This document shows, one piece after another, positions 1-8,668 of a stretch of 34,528 bases of DNA. This stretch comes from Gammaproteobacteria bacterium (GTDB lineage: Bacteria; Pseudomonadota; Gammaproteobacteria; GRL18): assembly GCA_027011205.1 (NCBI GenBank), contig JALVAL010000138.1, positions 1 through 34,528 of the forward strand, in the 5' to 3' direction. Made by a program: the position numbers and the translations under genes. How positions within the stretch are numbered: the first letter of the stretch is position 1; each line of letters begins with the position of its first letter. Below the pieces are notes generated by a model. The model worked only from the letters and a program-made list of their open reading frames with translations. It was not told the DNA's origin and did not search any database.

Positions 1-110
1 ACATTGGTAAATTGGCAGCATTGGTTGGTTTGGCGTTAGCTGGATCATTACTATATTACCGGATTCTGGTTATCAGGAAACTGCAATTAGAGTTAAAACA
101 AAACGATTAA
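1..110 (+). CDS. 3' end of small membrane protein (second copy of the gene at 34290)
   Basis: Reading from base 3, this encodes the last 35 residues of the 75-aa membrane protein annotated at 34290-34517, ending at TAA 108-110. It is present only because the assembly overlaps itself. It differs from the right copy by one residue (LAAL here, LASL there). Treat it as the same gene. Confidence 0.85.
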   Translation, partial: IGKLAALVGLALAGSLLYYRILVIRKLQLELKQND

Positions 111-121
111 CAACCGCTTGA
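1..121. repeat. Direct terminal repeat, left copy
   Basis: These 121 bases recur at 34408-34528 with a single mismatch, G at position 18 here and T at 34425. Late genes continue across the join, with a CDS entering from the right end and the next starting at 129. This is what an assembler produces from a circular or terminally redundant phage genome. The mismatch changes Ala to Ser in the overlapping CDS, so it may be population variation. Confidence 0.95.
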
Positions 122-128
122 GGCAAGC

Positions 129-422
129 ATGAAAACATTTAAAGACGATACGGTTCGGATTGAACTCGGGCCACAATTGATTGAGCTGGAAGCAACAGAC
201 GCTAATCTAGCTGATGAAGTGACAGCACCACACTACCACGAAGGCGCTATTGACGCACTTGGCAAACAGATTGTGAAAGGTCAGAAAATGACTTGTGTTG
301 ACTGGCGAGCAAAGCATGTCCCACATGTTCACAAAGTCTATCAGCATGACGGTAAGCGATTCCAACTTGTCGCAGAATATGAAAACGAAGATGACGCGAT
401 TGCATTTGCGGAGGGCTTGTAA
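129..422 (+). CDS. Hypothetical protein, first gene after the junction
   Basis: 97 aa, soluble, acidic, no signal peptide or membrane segment. A GAGG ribosome site lies about 8 bases upstream of the ATG. The stop overlaps the next start (TAATG), so the two genes are coupled. The C-terminal half carries a short His-rich stretch (HVPHVHKVYQHDG). I do not recognise the family. Its position between the lysis-type membrane genes and the fibre genes suggests a virion-related role, but that is inference. Confidence 0.75.
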   Translation: MKTFKDDTVRIELGPQLIELEATDANLADEVTAPHYHEGAIDALGKQIVKGQKMTCVDWRAKHVPHVHKVYQHDGKRFQLVAEYENEDDAIAFAEGL

Positions 423-793
423 TGCCTTATATTAACGACTCAGTTTTAGACAACCTATCGAGCCTGGCTGGTGCAACTGGTCGCCGTGTGGATATTAACT
501 ACACACAAGAGCCAACAACTTATACCGAAGCGACGAGTACTTATTCATGCGGGAACAAGACAGGGCTTACCATGACTGCGCTCGCAAACGGTGCGATTGA
601 TGGCCGGATGGTACAAACGCCAGCGATTACTGATGGAAGCGTAACAGCTACGCAAACGGCTGGGTGGTGGTCAATCACTGATGCTGCTTCGGTATTACAT
701 GCTGCTGGGGCATTAAGTACAACTCAAGGTGTCACAGACCTAAATACGTTCACACTCGATGCAATCTCAATCACTAACCGTGATGCGGCTTAA
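422..793 (+). CDS. Phage structural protein, Thr/Ala-rich (minor virion or fibre-associated)
   Basis: 123 aa, rich in Thr, Ala, Ser and Gly, with no charged domain or membrane segment. The repeated pattern of Thr-rich strands (TMTALANGAIDGRMV, SVTATQTAGWW, LNTFTLDAISI) is typical of small beta-rich phage structural proteins found next to fibre genes. It resembles such proteins from other tailed phages as I remember them, but no formal family name is assigned. It is coupled to the preceding gene through TAATG and followed 12 bases later by the fibre gene. Confidence 0.7.
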   Translation: MPYINDSVLDNLSSLAGATGRRVDINYTQEPTTYTEATSTYSCGNKTGLTMTALANGAIDGRMVQTPAITDGSVTATQTAGWWSITDAASVLHAAGALSTTQGVTDLNTFTLDAISITNRDAA

Positions 794-805
794 TAACCGC
801 GCGAC

Positions 806-2617
806 ATGACAGGTACTGCGCTAACAGCGACTAACACCAGTGATCTTGAGTTATATTCAGGCAATACTGGTAAATCACGTCGCCTGACATGGTGGAATAG
901 TTATCAATCCCGTTGGGATGGACTGCTGCCTAAAGACGATGGTGGATCAGATGACCACTACATTTTTACAGGCATCGACGGAACGCCAGTTGATACGGGT
1001 ATCCAGCTGGAGGATCGTTCTACCGGCCAGCCCACTATTTACTGGGATGACGCAAACAAAAAGCTGCATTGCGTTTCTGCACATGACTCCAGTTTTCAGT
1101 ATTGGACGATAGATTATAACTCGACAACCGATATCTATAGTTTTGTTTCTGGCCAGGGGGTTGATGGAACGGGTGTTACAGTATCAGGGTTGACTCGTGG
1201 CTCTGCAAAACGTGATGAAGGTTTCGGGCTTACTAAAACCCCAAATGGTTATTTGTGGGTATTTAATTGTCAAAATGCCAGCAATCAAATCCAAATGGCA
1301 TATAGCACAGATTCTGGTGCGACATGGTCAACAGAAATAACACTTGGAACACTCTCTGATCGTGCGTGTGTAGATGCGACATGGTTTGCCAATGGCGGGA
1401 CAAATTATGTTTGTGTGTTTGTCTCAGAAAATGGCAATGGTGGTTCGGCAGGTAGAGAGCAGCGATTTTATTATATCGACGAGGGCAACGCATCACCAAC
1501 AACATCAGGTAATTGGACTAACGATAGTGCCAATATTCCTGCATTCGACACTAGCGCAGAGGCAGATGACCATTGCTGCATGGCGAAAGACTCGTCAGAA
1601 AATCTATACATCGTCTATAAACAGGAAGGCACTGGCGAAAACGACATTAAACTCATCACCCGCAGCCCAACCGGAACTTGGGGCGGCACTTATGAAGTTT
1701 GGAATGATACAGCTGGAAGAACTAGGCCGGTAGTAGGGATAAAGAAAAAGGATAGCTCGACAGATGAAGAACTGATTGTTGCAGCAAGTTTAACATACGC
1801 CCCGCGCGGTACAATTGTATATAAAACAACCGATCTGACTACAATCAGTTTTAGTGCTGAAACGACGCTATTTGAGGATACTGTTGGGTCAGACGATTTA
1901 AACGACACAATAATTTACCAGTCTGATTTTGTTGCTACGTCAGACAGCGGTGTTTTTGCAATAGCCCACGACGAAACAGATACAGATTATTGGCAAAATA
2001 GCGTCTCAATAACTGCGTCGGCTGGGGTAACGCTAGATGCTGTAGATATAGAATCCGCAAGTGAGGTCACTAACCCTGCAATTGGCCAAATCCACGCCCT
2101 TACCGCTATAGACATAGACTCAGCGAGTAATGTTAGTCAGCCTGTTATTGCTCAGATTCATGCGTTAACAAACGTATCTGTAGATTCATCCAGCGAAGTA
2201 ACCCAGCCAAACATAAGCCAGTCTCATATATTAGCAGCGACAAGTATCGAGTCGGCAAGTAATGTCAGCAATCCGGCTGTTACCGACGTATCAGGCACAG
2301 TGTTAGATGCAGTTGATATTGAGTCGGCGAGTGAAGTATCAAGCCCTACATTTGCGCAGGTTCATTTGCTAAACCCAACAGGGGCAGAGTCTGCAAGTGT
2401 CGTTAGCACGCCGGTAATCGGTCAAATCTATTTACTGCATCCTGTGTCGGTAGACTCAAGCAGTACAGTTAGTAGCCCAACACTAAATGGCACTCCAATT
2501 GTAACGCCTAGCAGTAGAGTAATATCAGTTATCGGAGATAGTAGATTGATAAGTATCGGACAAGCAAACAGGTCAATAGTTGTTAATCCGCAAACTAGGG
2601 ATATAATGGTTAACTAA
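806..2617 (+). CDS. Large fibre-like protein: BNR/Asp-box propeller followed by a tandem repeat tail
   Basis: 603 aa. Residues ~1-400 look like a beta-propeller with at least one clear Asp-box (YSTDSGATWS), the fold used by sialidase-like and receptor-binding phage proteins. Residues ~405-565 consist of about seven degenerate repeats of 21-24 aa with core 'ESASEVTNPAIGQIHAL'. The last ~30 residues (VISVIGDSRLISI) form a conserved-looking tip. No catalytic residues can be assigned, so it may bind rather than cleave glycans. No Shine-Dalgarno is evident, and translation may depend on reinitiation from the gene ending 12 bases upstream. The fibre-tail adaptor lies next downstream, which supports a fibre role. 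Confidence 0.75.
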   Translation: MTGTALTATNTSDLELYSGNTGKSRRLTWWNSYQSRWDGLLPKDDGGSDDHYIFTGIDGTPVDTGIQLEDRSTGQPTIYWDDANKKLHCVSAHDSSFQYWTIDYNSTTDIYSFVSGQGVDGTGVTVSGLTRGSAKRDEGFGLTKTPNGYLWVFNCQNASNQIQMAYSTDSGATWSTEITLGTLSDRACVDATWFANGGTNYVCVFVSENGNGGSAGREQRFYYIDEGNASPTTSGNWTNDSANIPAFDTSAEADDHCCMAKDSSENLYIVYKQEGTGENDIKLITRSPTGTWGGTYEVWNDTAGRTRPVVGIKKKDSSTDEELIVAASLTYAPRGTIVYKTTDLTTISFSAETTLFEDTVGSDDLNDTIIYQSDFVATSDSGVFAIAHDETDTDYWQNSVSITASAGVTLDAVDIESASEVTNPAIGQIHALTAIDIDSASNVSQPVIAQIHALTNVSVDSSSEVTQPNISQSHILAATSIESASNVSNPAVTDVSGTVLDAVDIESASEVSSPTFAQVHLLNPTGAESASVVSTPVIGQIYLLHPVSVDSSSTVSSPTLNGTPIVTPSSRVISVIGDSRLISIGQANRSIVVNPQTRDIMVN

Positions 2618-2647
2618 TATGATAACAAATATCGGTAATATCAAAAA

Positions 2648-2935
2648 ATGAAGAGGTTTACTAAATCAAAGGATTCAGTATTAGACTACAAAATAAAGTG
2701 GACTAAATGGTTAGGCACGGACACAATTGCAACAAGCACATGGGATGCTGATTCAGGCATTACTGTAGATAGCGATACAAACGACATAACAAGCGCGACT
2801 GTTTGGCTATCTGGTGGCACAACTGGAGAAACTTATTGCGTTAAAAACACAATAACAACAAGTGGCGGCAGGACAGAGAAAAAAGCGTTTCACGTTGTAA
2901 TAGAAGACTGTGAAGATAGGGAGATAGACTACTAA
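2648..2935 (+). CDS. Phage fibre-tail adaptor protein
   Basis: 95 aa. The order of motifs matches the small adaptor family that links fibres to the tail: an N-terminal 'KDSVLDYKIKWTKWLG' (Asp/Trp-rich start), a central 'TVWLSGGTTGETY' and a C-terminal 'TTSGGRTEKKAFHVVIED'. It is probably a single immunoglobulin-like beta sandwich. Its start overlaps the stop of a 10-codon ORF (ATGA), and its stop overlaps the next start (TAATG). It lies between the fibre gene and the terminase genes. Confidence 0.8.
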   Translation: MKRFTKSKDSVLDYKIKWTKWLGTDTIATSTWDADSGITVDSDTNDITSATVWLSGGTTGETYCVKNTITTSGGRTEKKAFHVVIEDCEDREIDY

Positions 2936-3270
2936 TGGCGACAAGAAAACACCTAAGGCATGATGAAAAAACAAGAGCGAAAATTCAAGCAAGTCAGCTA
3001 ATAAATCGCTTAAAGAAACATATACTTGCAAAACCAGAAGAAATAAACGGGAAATGGGTTGTAAAAGACCTGATGACGCAAAGCCAAGTAACGGCGGCTT
3101 TAGGGTTGATAAAAAAAGTATTGCCAGATTTGCAGGCCATTGAAATGAAAGCAGAAGTAACTGAAACGAAGCGCATTATAAGCAGCGAGCCATTAACTAC
3201 AGATGAGTGGGAAAGAAAATACGGAGATAATCTGGAGGCCTCAAGCAGGCCCGCAAAAAGCCTTAATTGA
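2935..3270 (+). CDS. Terminase small subunit (DNA-packaging recognition protein)
   Basis: 111 aa, basic N-terminus (ATRKHLRHDEKTRAKIQ) followed by predicted helices (QASQLINRLKKHIL and SQVTAALGLIKKVLPDLQAIEM). This helical 'xxQVTAALxLIKKxLPDL' pattern is typical of small terminase subunits paired with this type of large subunit. It would bind the packaging site on DNA and regulate the large subunit. Its last 68 bases overlap the large-subunit gene in another frame. Arg is mostly encoded by AGA/AGG and Ile often by ATA, unlike the capsid genes. Confidence 0.8.
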   Translation: MATRKHLRHDEKTRAKIQASQLINRLKKHILAKPEEINGKWVVKDLMTQSQVTAALGLIKKVLPDLQAIEMKAEVTETKRIISSEPLTTDEWERKYGDNLEASSRPAKSLN

Positions 3271-4621
3271 TTGCCCAATACCAGAGATATTTTATGGAGG
3301 GGCAAGAGGAGGCGGGAAAACTGACGGCGTTCTAGGTAAATATGCCATAAAGGCAGAAACCTATGGCGAAGGATTTAACGCTATATTCTTTCGCAAAGAG
3401 TTACCAATGCTTGACGATGCCATAGAACGTAGTCGGTTTATTTTCGGATCAATTGGAGCAGTATGGCAAGACCAGAAAAAGACATGGCGGTTCCCCAGTG
3501 GTGGAAGGTTAAGGTTTAGACCATTAGAGAGGGTTCAAGATGCAGAAAAGTATCAAGGTCAGAATATTAGTGATGCGTGCGTTGAAGAAGCTGGCAACTA
3601 TCCTGACCCAGCGCCTATAGATAGGTTAAACGGTGTTTTAAGAAGTGTTTCAGGTGTCCCTACACAGTTAATAATGACAGGCAACCCCGGCGGGCCGGGG
3701 CAGAACTGGATAAGGTTAAGATATATAGACCCAGCACCACAAGGAATGAAGGTGCTAGAAAGAGCATTACCAAATGGTGAAGTACATAAATATGTATTTA
3801 TACCGTCGAAGCTAAAGAATAATAAGTTATTGGTGCAGCAAGACCCAGGATATGTAAACAGGCTGTATTTGGTAGGTTCAAAAGAGCTAGTGAAGGCATG
3901 GTTAGATGGTGACTGGAATGCAATTGAAGGTGCATATTTTGACTGCTGGTCTAAAGATATGGAGTTAAAGCCGTTTGAGATACCAGAACATTGGATGCGG
4001 TTTCGCTCATTTGATTGGGGAAGCGCAAAGCCATTTTCAGTTGGTTGGTGGGCGGTAGCTTCGGAAGACTATATCCACCCATCAGGCCGCATACCAAAGG
4101 GCGCTATGGTAAGATATCGTGAATGGTATGGGTCAAGTGGTCCTAACGTAGGATTAAAACTGACTGCTGAAAGTGTAGGAGCCGGAATAAAGGCAAAGGA
4201 ACACGGAGATAATATTAGCTATGGAGTTGCAGACCCGGCAATATTTACAAAGGATGGCGGGCCATCAATAGCTGACAGGATGGTTTTATATTGGCGTCAT
4301 GCTGATAACAAGCGCGTCGCGTCAAAAGGCCATGTAGGTGGATGGGATCAAATGAGGCAACGAATGCAAGGTGAAGACGGTAGGCCAATGATTTATTGCT
4401 TTACCACTTGTGTTGATTCAATTAGAACTATCCCAGTATTACAGCATGACGTTAACAAACCAGAAGATTTAGATTCAGACATGGAAGACCACGCAGCAGA
4501 TGAATGGCGTTATGCTTGCATGAGTAGGCCATATATCACAGAGAAGCCAGGCGAGAAAACCACGCCTAATGATTATGGTTTTGAAGACGATGATATTGAA
4601 GACGACTGGAAAACGGCATGA
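3203..4621 (+). CDS. terL: Terminase large subunit (packaging ATPase and nuclease)
   Basis: 472 aa. The Walker A motif GGARGGGKT lies at residues ~33-41, preceded by the usual 'WRPQAGPQKALI' lead-in. An acidic Walker-B-like segment (ISDACVEEAGN) and a coupling-type motif (IMTGNPGG) follow. The C-terminal nuclease half has Asp-containing strands (RSFDWGSAKP, YGVADPAIF). It motors DNA into the prohead through the portal encoded next. The start at 3203 is inside the small-subunit gene, and the N-terminal sequence is conserved enough to justify it. The stop overlaps the portal start (ATGA). Ile codons are ATA in roughly half of cases, matching the phage's own tRNA with anticodon TAT. Confidence 0.93.
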   Translation: MSGKENTEIIWRPQAGPQKALIDCPIPEIFYGGARGGGKTDGVLGKYAIKAETYGEGFNAIFFRKELPMLDDAIERSRFIFGSIGAVWQDQKKTWRFPSGGRLRFRPLERVQDAEKYQGQNISDACVEEAGNYPDPAPIDRLNGVLRSVSGVPTQLIMTGNPGGPGQNWIRLRYIDPAPQGMKVLERALPNGEVHKYVFIPSKLKNNKLLVQQDPGYVNRLYLVGSKELVKAWLDGDWNAIEGAYFDCWSKDMELKPFEIPEHWMRFRSFDWGSAKPFSVGWWAVASEDYIHPSGRIPKGAMVRYREWYGSSGPNVGLKLTAESVGAGIKAKEHGDNISYGVADPAIFTKDGGPSIADRMVLYWRHADNKRVASKGHVGGWDQMRQRMQGEDGRPMIYCFTTCVDSIRTIPVLQHDVNKPEDLDSDMEDHAADEWRYACMSRPYITEKPGEKTTPNDYGFEDDDIEDDWKTA

Positions 4622-6441
4622 TTGAAATCAACACAGTAAAGAAGAACATAGAGAAGTTTCTGACTGATACCGCTGACGCGCGTACAGCTTCGGAACGATG
4701 CCGTGATTATTACGACAACAAGCAATGGACGGAACAGGAAGCAAAAGTATTACAATCAAGGAAACAAGCCCCTATTGTTGTAAATCGAATTAAACCAAAG
4801 GTTGAGGGGTTAATCGGCCTTTATAATCTACGCAAGAACGATCCAAAAGCATACGCGAGAACGCAGAAACATGAAGAATCCAGCCATGTTATTACAGACG
4901 CCCTTCGATATGTAGCCGACAATACAGACTTTGACAACACTCGACTAGATATTGCGGATAACTTCTTCGTCGAGGGCTATGGAGGCGCGATTGTTGACGT
5001 AAAGCAAAAAGGCGACGATGTGGAAATTAGCGTAGATCATATCCCGTGGGATCGTATCTATTTTGACCCGCATAGCAGAAAAAAGGATTTCTCAGACGCA
5101 AGATATAAAGGAATTATCATGTGGATGTATGAGGACGAAGCGGAAGAAATGTTCCCAGATTCTGATATTGACGCATGTGTTAATCAGTATGCCGGTGCAG
5201 ATGAAACCTTTGAAGATAAACCTATTTGGACAGATTCAAGGAAGGGCCGCATTCGACTAGCTTTGCATTTTGAGGTACACAAATCTGTGTGGAATATGAG
5301 TATCAGCTGTGGTGATGTTTTTATCGTAGAGCCACAAGTATCAACATATCTCGATGATGACGGGCAGCCGACATGCCCGATTGAATTAATTAGCGCGAAT
5401 ATAGACCGAGATAATAACCGCTATGGCGAGGTTTCTGGGTTCCTTGACCAGCAAGACGAAATCAATCATAGGCGCTCTAAATTCCTTCATTACCTTAATT
5501 CTCGACAGACATTTGGCCGGAAGGGTTCACAGCCTGACATTAATAAACTCAAGAGAGAATTATCTAAGCCAGATGGTCATATTGAGTTTGAAGGCGACCA
5601 GTTTGGTAAAGACTTCGGAGTTATGCCGCAGAATCAAGGTGCGGAATCAGGGCAATTTACGTTATACCAAGATGCTAAAGCAGAGCTTGACGCTGTATCT
5701 ATAAATGCCCAGCTATCAGGAGATAGGCAGCAAGGTAACCTCTCTGGTGTTGCTATTGGGAAACTGCAACAAGCTGGAACAATGGAATTAAACCGGCAAT
5801 ATGCCTTGCTAGCTGGGTTTGAGAAAAGAATCTATCGGCAAATTTGGTGGAGAATTAAGCAGTTTTGGACTAAAGCCAAGTGGATACGCATAACAGATGA
5901 TCAGGACAACCTACGGTGGGTTGGGTTTAATACTGAAATCACTATGCAGGAAGCATTAGAAGAAAAGATAAATGACGAATCAGAGCCGTTGCACGTTAGA
6001 CGACAAGCAGCAATGTTCTATACACAAATGATTCAAACAAATGACCCTCAACTTCAATCTATTGTCGAAGTGAGAAACCCGGTTCCTGAACTTGATGTAG
6101 ATATCATCCTCAATCAGTCTTTTGATGTGGTTAATGCACAAGAAGAACAGTTCCAGATGCTTGCTCAATTTGCTAATGGAAGCGATGTTGATTTATTAGA
6201 CCTAATCGAGCTGTCCCAGCTTAAAGGGAAAGATGAACTAATTCAGAAGATCGAAAAGAGAAGAGAAGCCGCAGCTCAAGCAGCAGGCGGTAAAATCCAA
6301 TTAGAGCAGCAACAAATGGCTGCTAAAACAGAAAGCATACAAGCTAATACTGCTAAAACTTTCACAGAGGCGCAGCAAAAGCAGATAGAAAACGAACTAC
6401 TTATAACTGATCCTGCTCAAATAAATAGTATTAGTGTATAA
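4618..6441 (+). CDS. Portal protein, P22 type
   Basis: 607 aa, close to the usual size for the P22 gp1-like portal family. The N-terminus (ERCRDYYDNKQWTEQE, then VVNRIKPKVEGLIG) and 'VEGYGGAIVDVK' with 'IPWDRIYFDPHSR' are characteristic. A C-terminal Gln-rich helical stretch (residues ~545-590) fits the barrel of this family. It forms the dodecameric ring at the head vertex through which DNA enters and leaves. It overlaps terL by 4 bases. Codon use (ATT/ATC, CGN Arg) shifts from that of the terminase genes. Confidence 0.93.
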   Translation: MIEINTVKKNIEKFLTDTADARTASERCRDYYDNKQWTEQEAKVLQSRKQAPIVVNRIKPKVEGLIGLYNLRKNDPKAYARTQKHEESSHVITDALRYVADNTDFDNTRLDIADNFFVEGYGGAIVDVKQKGDDVEISVDHIPWDRIYFDPHSRKKDFSDARYKGIIMWMYEDEAEEMFPDSDIDACVNQYAGADETFEDKPIWTDSRKGRIRLALHFEVHKSVWNMSISCGDVFIVEPQVSTYLDDDGQPTCPIELISANIDRDNNRYGEVSGFLDQQDEINHRRSKFLHYLNSRQTFGRKGSQPDINKLKRELSKPDGHIEFEGDQFGKDFGVMPQNQGAESGQFTLYQDAKAELDAVSINAQLSGDRQQGNLSGVAIGKLQQAGTMELNRQYALLAGFEKRIYRQIWWRIKQFWTKAKWIRITDDQDNLRWVGFNTEITMQEALEEKINDESEPLHVRRQAAMFYTQMIQTNDPQLQSIVEVRNPVPELDVDIILNQSFDVVNAQEEQFQMLAQFANGSDVDLLDLIELSQLKGKDELIQKIEKRREAAAQAAGGKIQLEQQQMAAKTESIQANTAKTFTEAQQKQIENELLITDPAQINSISV

Positions 6442-6453
6442 TATTTAGTTATA

Positions 6454-6470
6454 CCCGCCGCCGGGGTTTT
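6454..6470 (+). promoter_or_regulatory. Small GC-rich hairpin between portal and scaffold genes
   Basis: CCCG-ccgc-CGGG followed by GTTTT lies just after the portal stop. The stem is only 4 bp, so it is at most a weak pause or attenuator. It may set the ratio between portal and the much more abundant scaffold and coat proteins. Confidence 0.3.
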
Positions 6471-6517
6471 CGGGCGAAGTGGACGCCGCACAACGGGCGC
6501 TGTTAAAAGGTGAAGAC

Positions 6518-7276
6518 ATGACCGAACAAGCTGAAGAGCTGGAAGAAGTAGCCGAGGATATTATGTCCTTATCTGATACGTTCAACGACGATCTGGAAGA
6601 CGCTGAAGATAAATCAGAAGAAACCAGCGAAGTCGAAACGGGCGAAACGGAAGAAGTAGAAGAAACCGAAGCGAAAGCCGAGGAAGAAACTACCGAAACC
6701 GAAGTGGTGACGCCGACCACGGAACAGTCCGGTCTATATGCGGCACTACAAGCCGAGCGGAAGAAACGACAGGAAGCAGAAGAAAGACTGGCTAAAAAAG
6801 AACCAGAAGTCGTACCTGACCCAATGGATGACCCAGAAGGCTATGCTAAACACATAGAACAAAAGGCAGACAAAGGGTTGCTTGAAACCAGAATCTCCCT
6901 TTCACGGGATTTAATGATGGATAGCAAAGATGACTACCTTGAAAAAGAAAAGGTGTTCATGGGTATGATTATGGATGACGAAGGTAAGGTGATTGACAAA
7001 ACCTTGCATGAGAAATTTTTGGCAAGTTCTAACCCTGCGAAATTTACTTACGACACAGCTAAAGAACATCTCGAAATTCAGGAATTAAAGTCACCAGATT
7101 ACCGTGACAAGTTAAAAGCTGAAATCCGCGCTGAGTTACTTGCTGAAATGAAAGTACCTGAAATTAAATCTGTAAAGCCAACTGAAGTGCCTAACTTAAC
7201 CAAAGCCAGCGAGGCCGGATCAAATACTGAAAAGGCTGAATCGGAAATTACCGAAATGTCCGAATTGTTTGGCTAA
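6518..7276 (+). CDS. Head scaffolding protein (probable)
   Basis: 252 aa from ATG 6518, preferred over the track's GTG at 6479 because AAAAGG sits about 8 bases before this ATG. The first ~80 residues are extremely acidic (runs such as EEVEETEAKAEEE). The middle is helical and charged (LQAERKKRQEAEERLAKKE), and the C-terminus is also helical with no globular core. Composition and position between portal and coat are typical of scaffolds, which guide prohead assembly and leave before packaging. I see no protease motif. Confidence 0.75.
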   Translation: MTEQAEELEEVAEDIMSLSDTFNDDLEDAEDKSEETSEVETGETEEVEETEAKAEEETTETEVVTPTTEQSGLYAALQAERKKRQEAEERLAKKEPEVVPDPMDDPEGYAKHIEQKADKGLLETRISLSRDLMMDSKDDYLEKEKVFMGMIMDDEGKVIDKTLHEKFLASSNPAKFTYDTAKEHLEIQELKSPDYRDKLKAEIRAELLAEMKVPEIKSVKPTEVPNLTKASEAGSNTEKAESEITEMSELFG

Positions 7277-7294
7277 TTTTAGGAGTGCTATAAA

Positions 7295-8443
7295 ATGGCA
7301 TCATCAACAATTAGTACCGGGAACCTTACAACCCGGTTTCAAAACAAAGTAAAACGCGAGTATGTCCGTGGCGGTCGTTATGCACCGTACATTGGCAACA
7401 CTCAGGATGCAATCATCCAGGTTAATAATGACCTGAAGAAAGTATCTATCCCACTGATCGGCAAGCTATCCGGCGCAGGTGTAACTGGTTCTACAGCTCT
7501 TGGCGGTAATGAAGAGGCGCTGAATAACTACGATTTCACCATGCAGCCGACGTATAAGCGAAATGGCGTCCTGATCGACAATGAAGAGAATGAAAAGGCT
7601 GAATTCGATTTGTTCTCTGAAGCACGCCCAGCCTTGATGAACTGGGCAATGGAGTTAAAGCGCGACGAAATCACGCAGGCAATGGGCGCTGTTATCGCTG
7701 GAACTACCTATGCGAACTACGGTGGCACTACCGGAGCTTATGGCGCAGCAGCAGCTACAGCGGCGCAGATGGACACATGGAACACCAATAACTCAGATCG
7801 TATTCTTTACGGTGCTGCTGTTGGTAACTATGTTTCTGGTGATCATACTGCCTCTTTAGCTACCATTGACACAACCAATGACAAGTTGGACGCGGATATG
7901 GTCCGCCTACTGAAGCGCCGTGCTGAAGCAGCTGATCCTCTGATCCGTCCGGTGATGGTCAAAGGTGATGAGCCGTGGTATGTGTTCTTTGTCGGTACTT
8001 ATGCCTTCCGTGACCTGCAAGCTGATCTTGACACTAAGCACCAGAACGCAATGCCTCGTTCCGTTGATGGGAACCCATTGTGGACTGGTGGCGATCTGGT
8101 TATGGATGGCGTTATCATTAAGAAAGTGCCAGAGATCGACTCAGTATTCATTGATGGCTCAGGCGGTGCTTTTGGCGGTGTTTGGGGAGCAGGTGCAACT
8201 GGTGACAGTCTGGCAACTGGCGGTAATCTCGGAAGCCGTGTATCAGTCGGTTTCTTCTGCGGTGCGCAGGCAGTTGGTTTCGGCGTAGGCCGTCAAGCAT
8301 CATTTAAGCGCAAGAAAGAAGATGACTATGAGCATCAGTCAGGTGTTGGCATTACTATGAAGTCTGATATCAAAAAGACTTTTTACAACAACAAGCAGCA
8401 TGGCATGGTTACTTCATTCCATAGCTCAACCGGCGACGCTTAA
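7295..8443 (+). CDS. Major capsid protein, N4-gp56/DUF4043-like
   Basis: 382 aa. The segment 'IIQVNNDLKKVSIPLIGKL' followed by 'GNEEALNNYDFTMQP' and a helix 'WAMELKRDEITQAMGAV' matches the layout of the N4-gp56-like coat family (HK97 fold expected). A strong AGGAG ribosome site precedes the ATG. Codon choice is the most biased in the window (CGT, ATC, GGT), as expected for the most abundant protein. A factor-independent terminator follows immediately. Confidence 0.85.
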   Translation: MASSTISTGNLTTRFQNKVKREYVRGGRYAPYIGNTQDAIIQVNNDLKKVSIPLIGKLSGAGVTGSTALGGNEEALNNYDFTMQPTYKRNGVLIDNEENEKAEFDLFSEARPALMNWAMELKRDEITQAMGAVIAGTTYANYGGTTGAYGAAAATAAQMDTWNTNNSDRILYGAAVGNYVSGDHTASLATIDTTNDKLDADMVRLLKRRAEAADPLIRPVMVKGDEPWYVFFVGTYAFRDLQADLDTKHQNAMPRSVDGNPLWTGGDLVMDGVIIKKVPEIDSVFIDGSGGAFGGVWGAGATGDSLATGGNLGSRVSVGFFCGAQAVGFGVGRQASFKRKKEDDYEHQSGVGITMKSDIKKTFYNNKQHGMVTSFHSSTGDA

Positions 8444-8449
8444 CAAATC

Positions 8450-8476
8450 GGGGCGGGGGAACTCGCCCCATTTTTT
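8450..8476 (+). terminator. Factor-independent terminator after the coat gene
   Basis: GGGGCG (8450-8455), an 8-base loop, CGCCCC (8464-8469), then A and six T. It probably acts as a partial terminator that lowers expression of tail genes relative to coat protein, because the following genes have no separate visible promoter. Confidence 0.85.
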
Positions 8477-8485
8477 GAGGTTTAT

Positions 8486-8668
8486 ATGAAATTCAAATTA
8501 GTAAAGGAAGTTGATGGCAAGGTTCGTACTTATGACGGTTCGGAAATAGAAACAGGCGAAACAGTCGAATTGAACGAGCATTTCTCAGCTAAGGCACTAA
8601 ACAACCCAGATTACAAACAGGTGAAACCTCGTGGCAAGCAAAGCGGAAACAAAGCAACTAGCGGGTGA
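8486..8668 (+). CDS. Small hypothetical protein downstream of coat gene
   Basis: 60 aa, charged, single-domain size, with a basic C-terminus (VKPRGKQSGNKATSG). A GAGG site precedes the ATG and it begins right after the coat terminator. Small proteins in this slot are often head-joining or decoration factors, but no family is recognised. It overlaps the next gene by 38 bases. Confidence 0.65.
   Translation: MKFKLVKEVDGKVRTYDGSEIETGETVELNEHFSAKALNNPDYKQVKPRGKQSGNKATSG

Noticed and set aside
1263-1505. Minus-strand ORFs inside structural genes (for example 1263-1505, 6445-6720, 13437-13811, 15034-15429)
   Set aside because: Low-complexity shadows of strongly supported plus-strand genes, with no ribosome sites.
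806-2617. Diversity-generating retroelement acting on the fibre or spike
   Set aside because: No reverse transcriptase and no template/variable repeat pair were found in the window.
2619-2651. 10-codon ORF before the fibre-tail adaptor
   Set aside because: It overlaps the adaptor start by ATGA but is too short to call a gene. It may only aid reinitiation.
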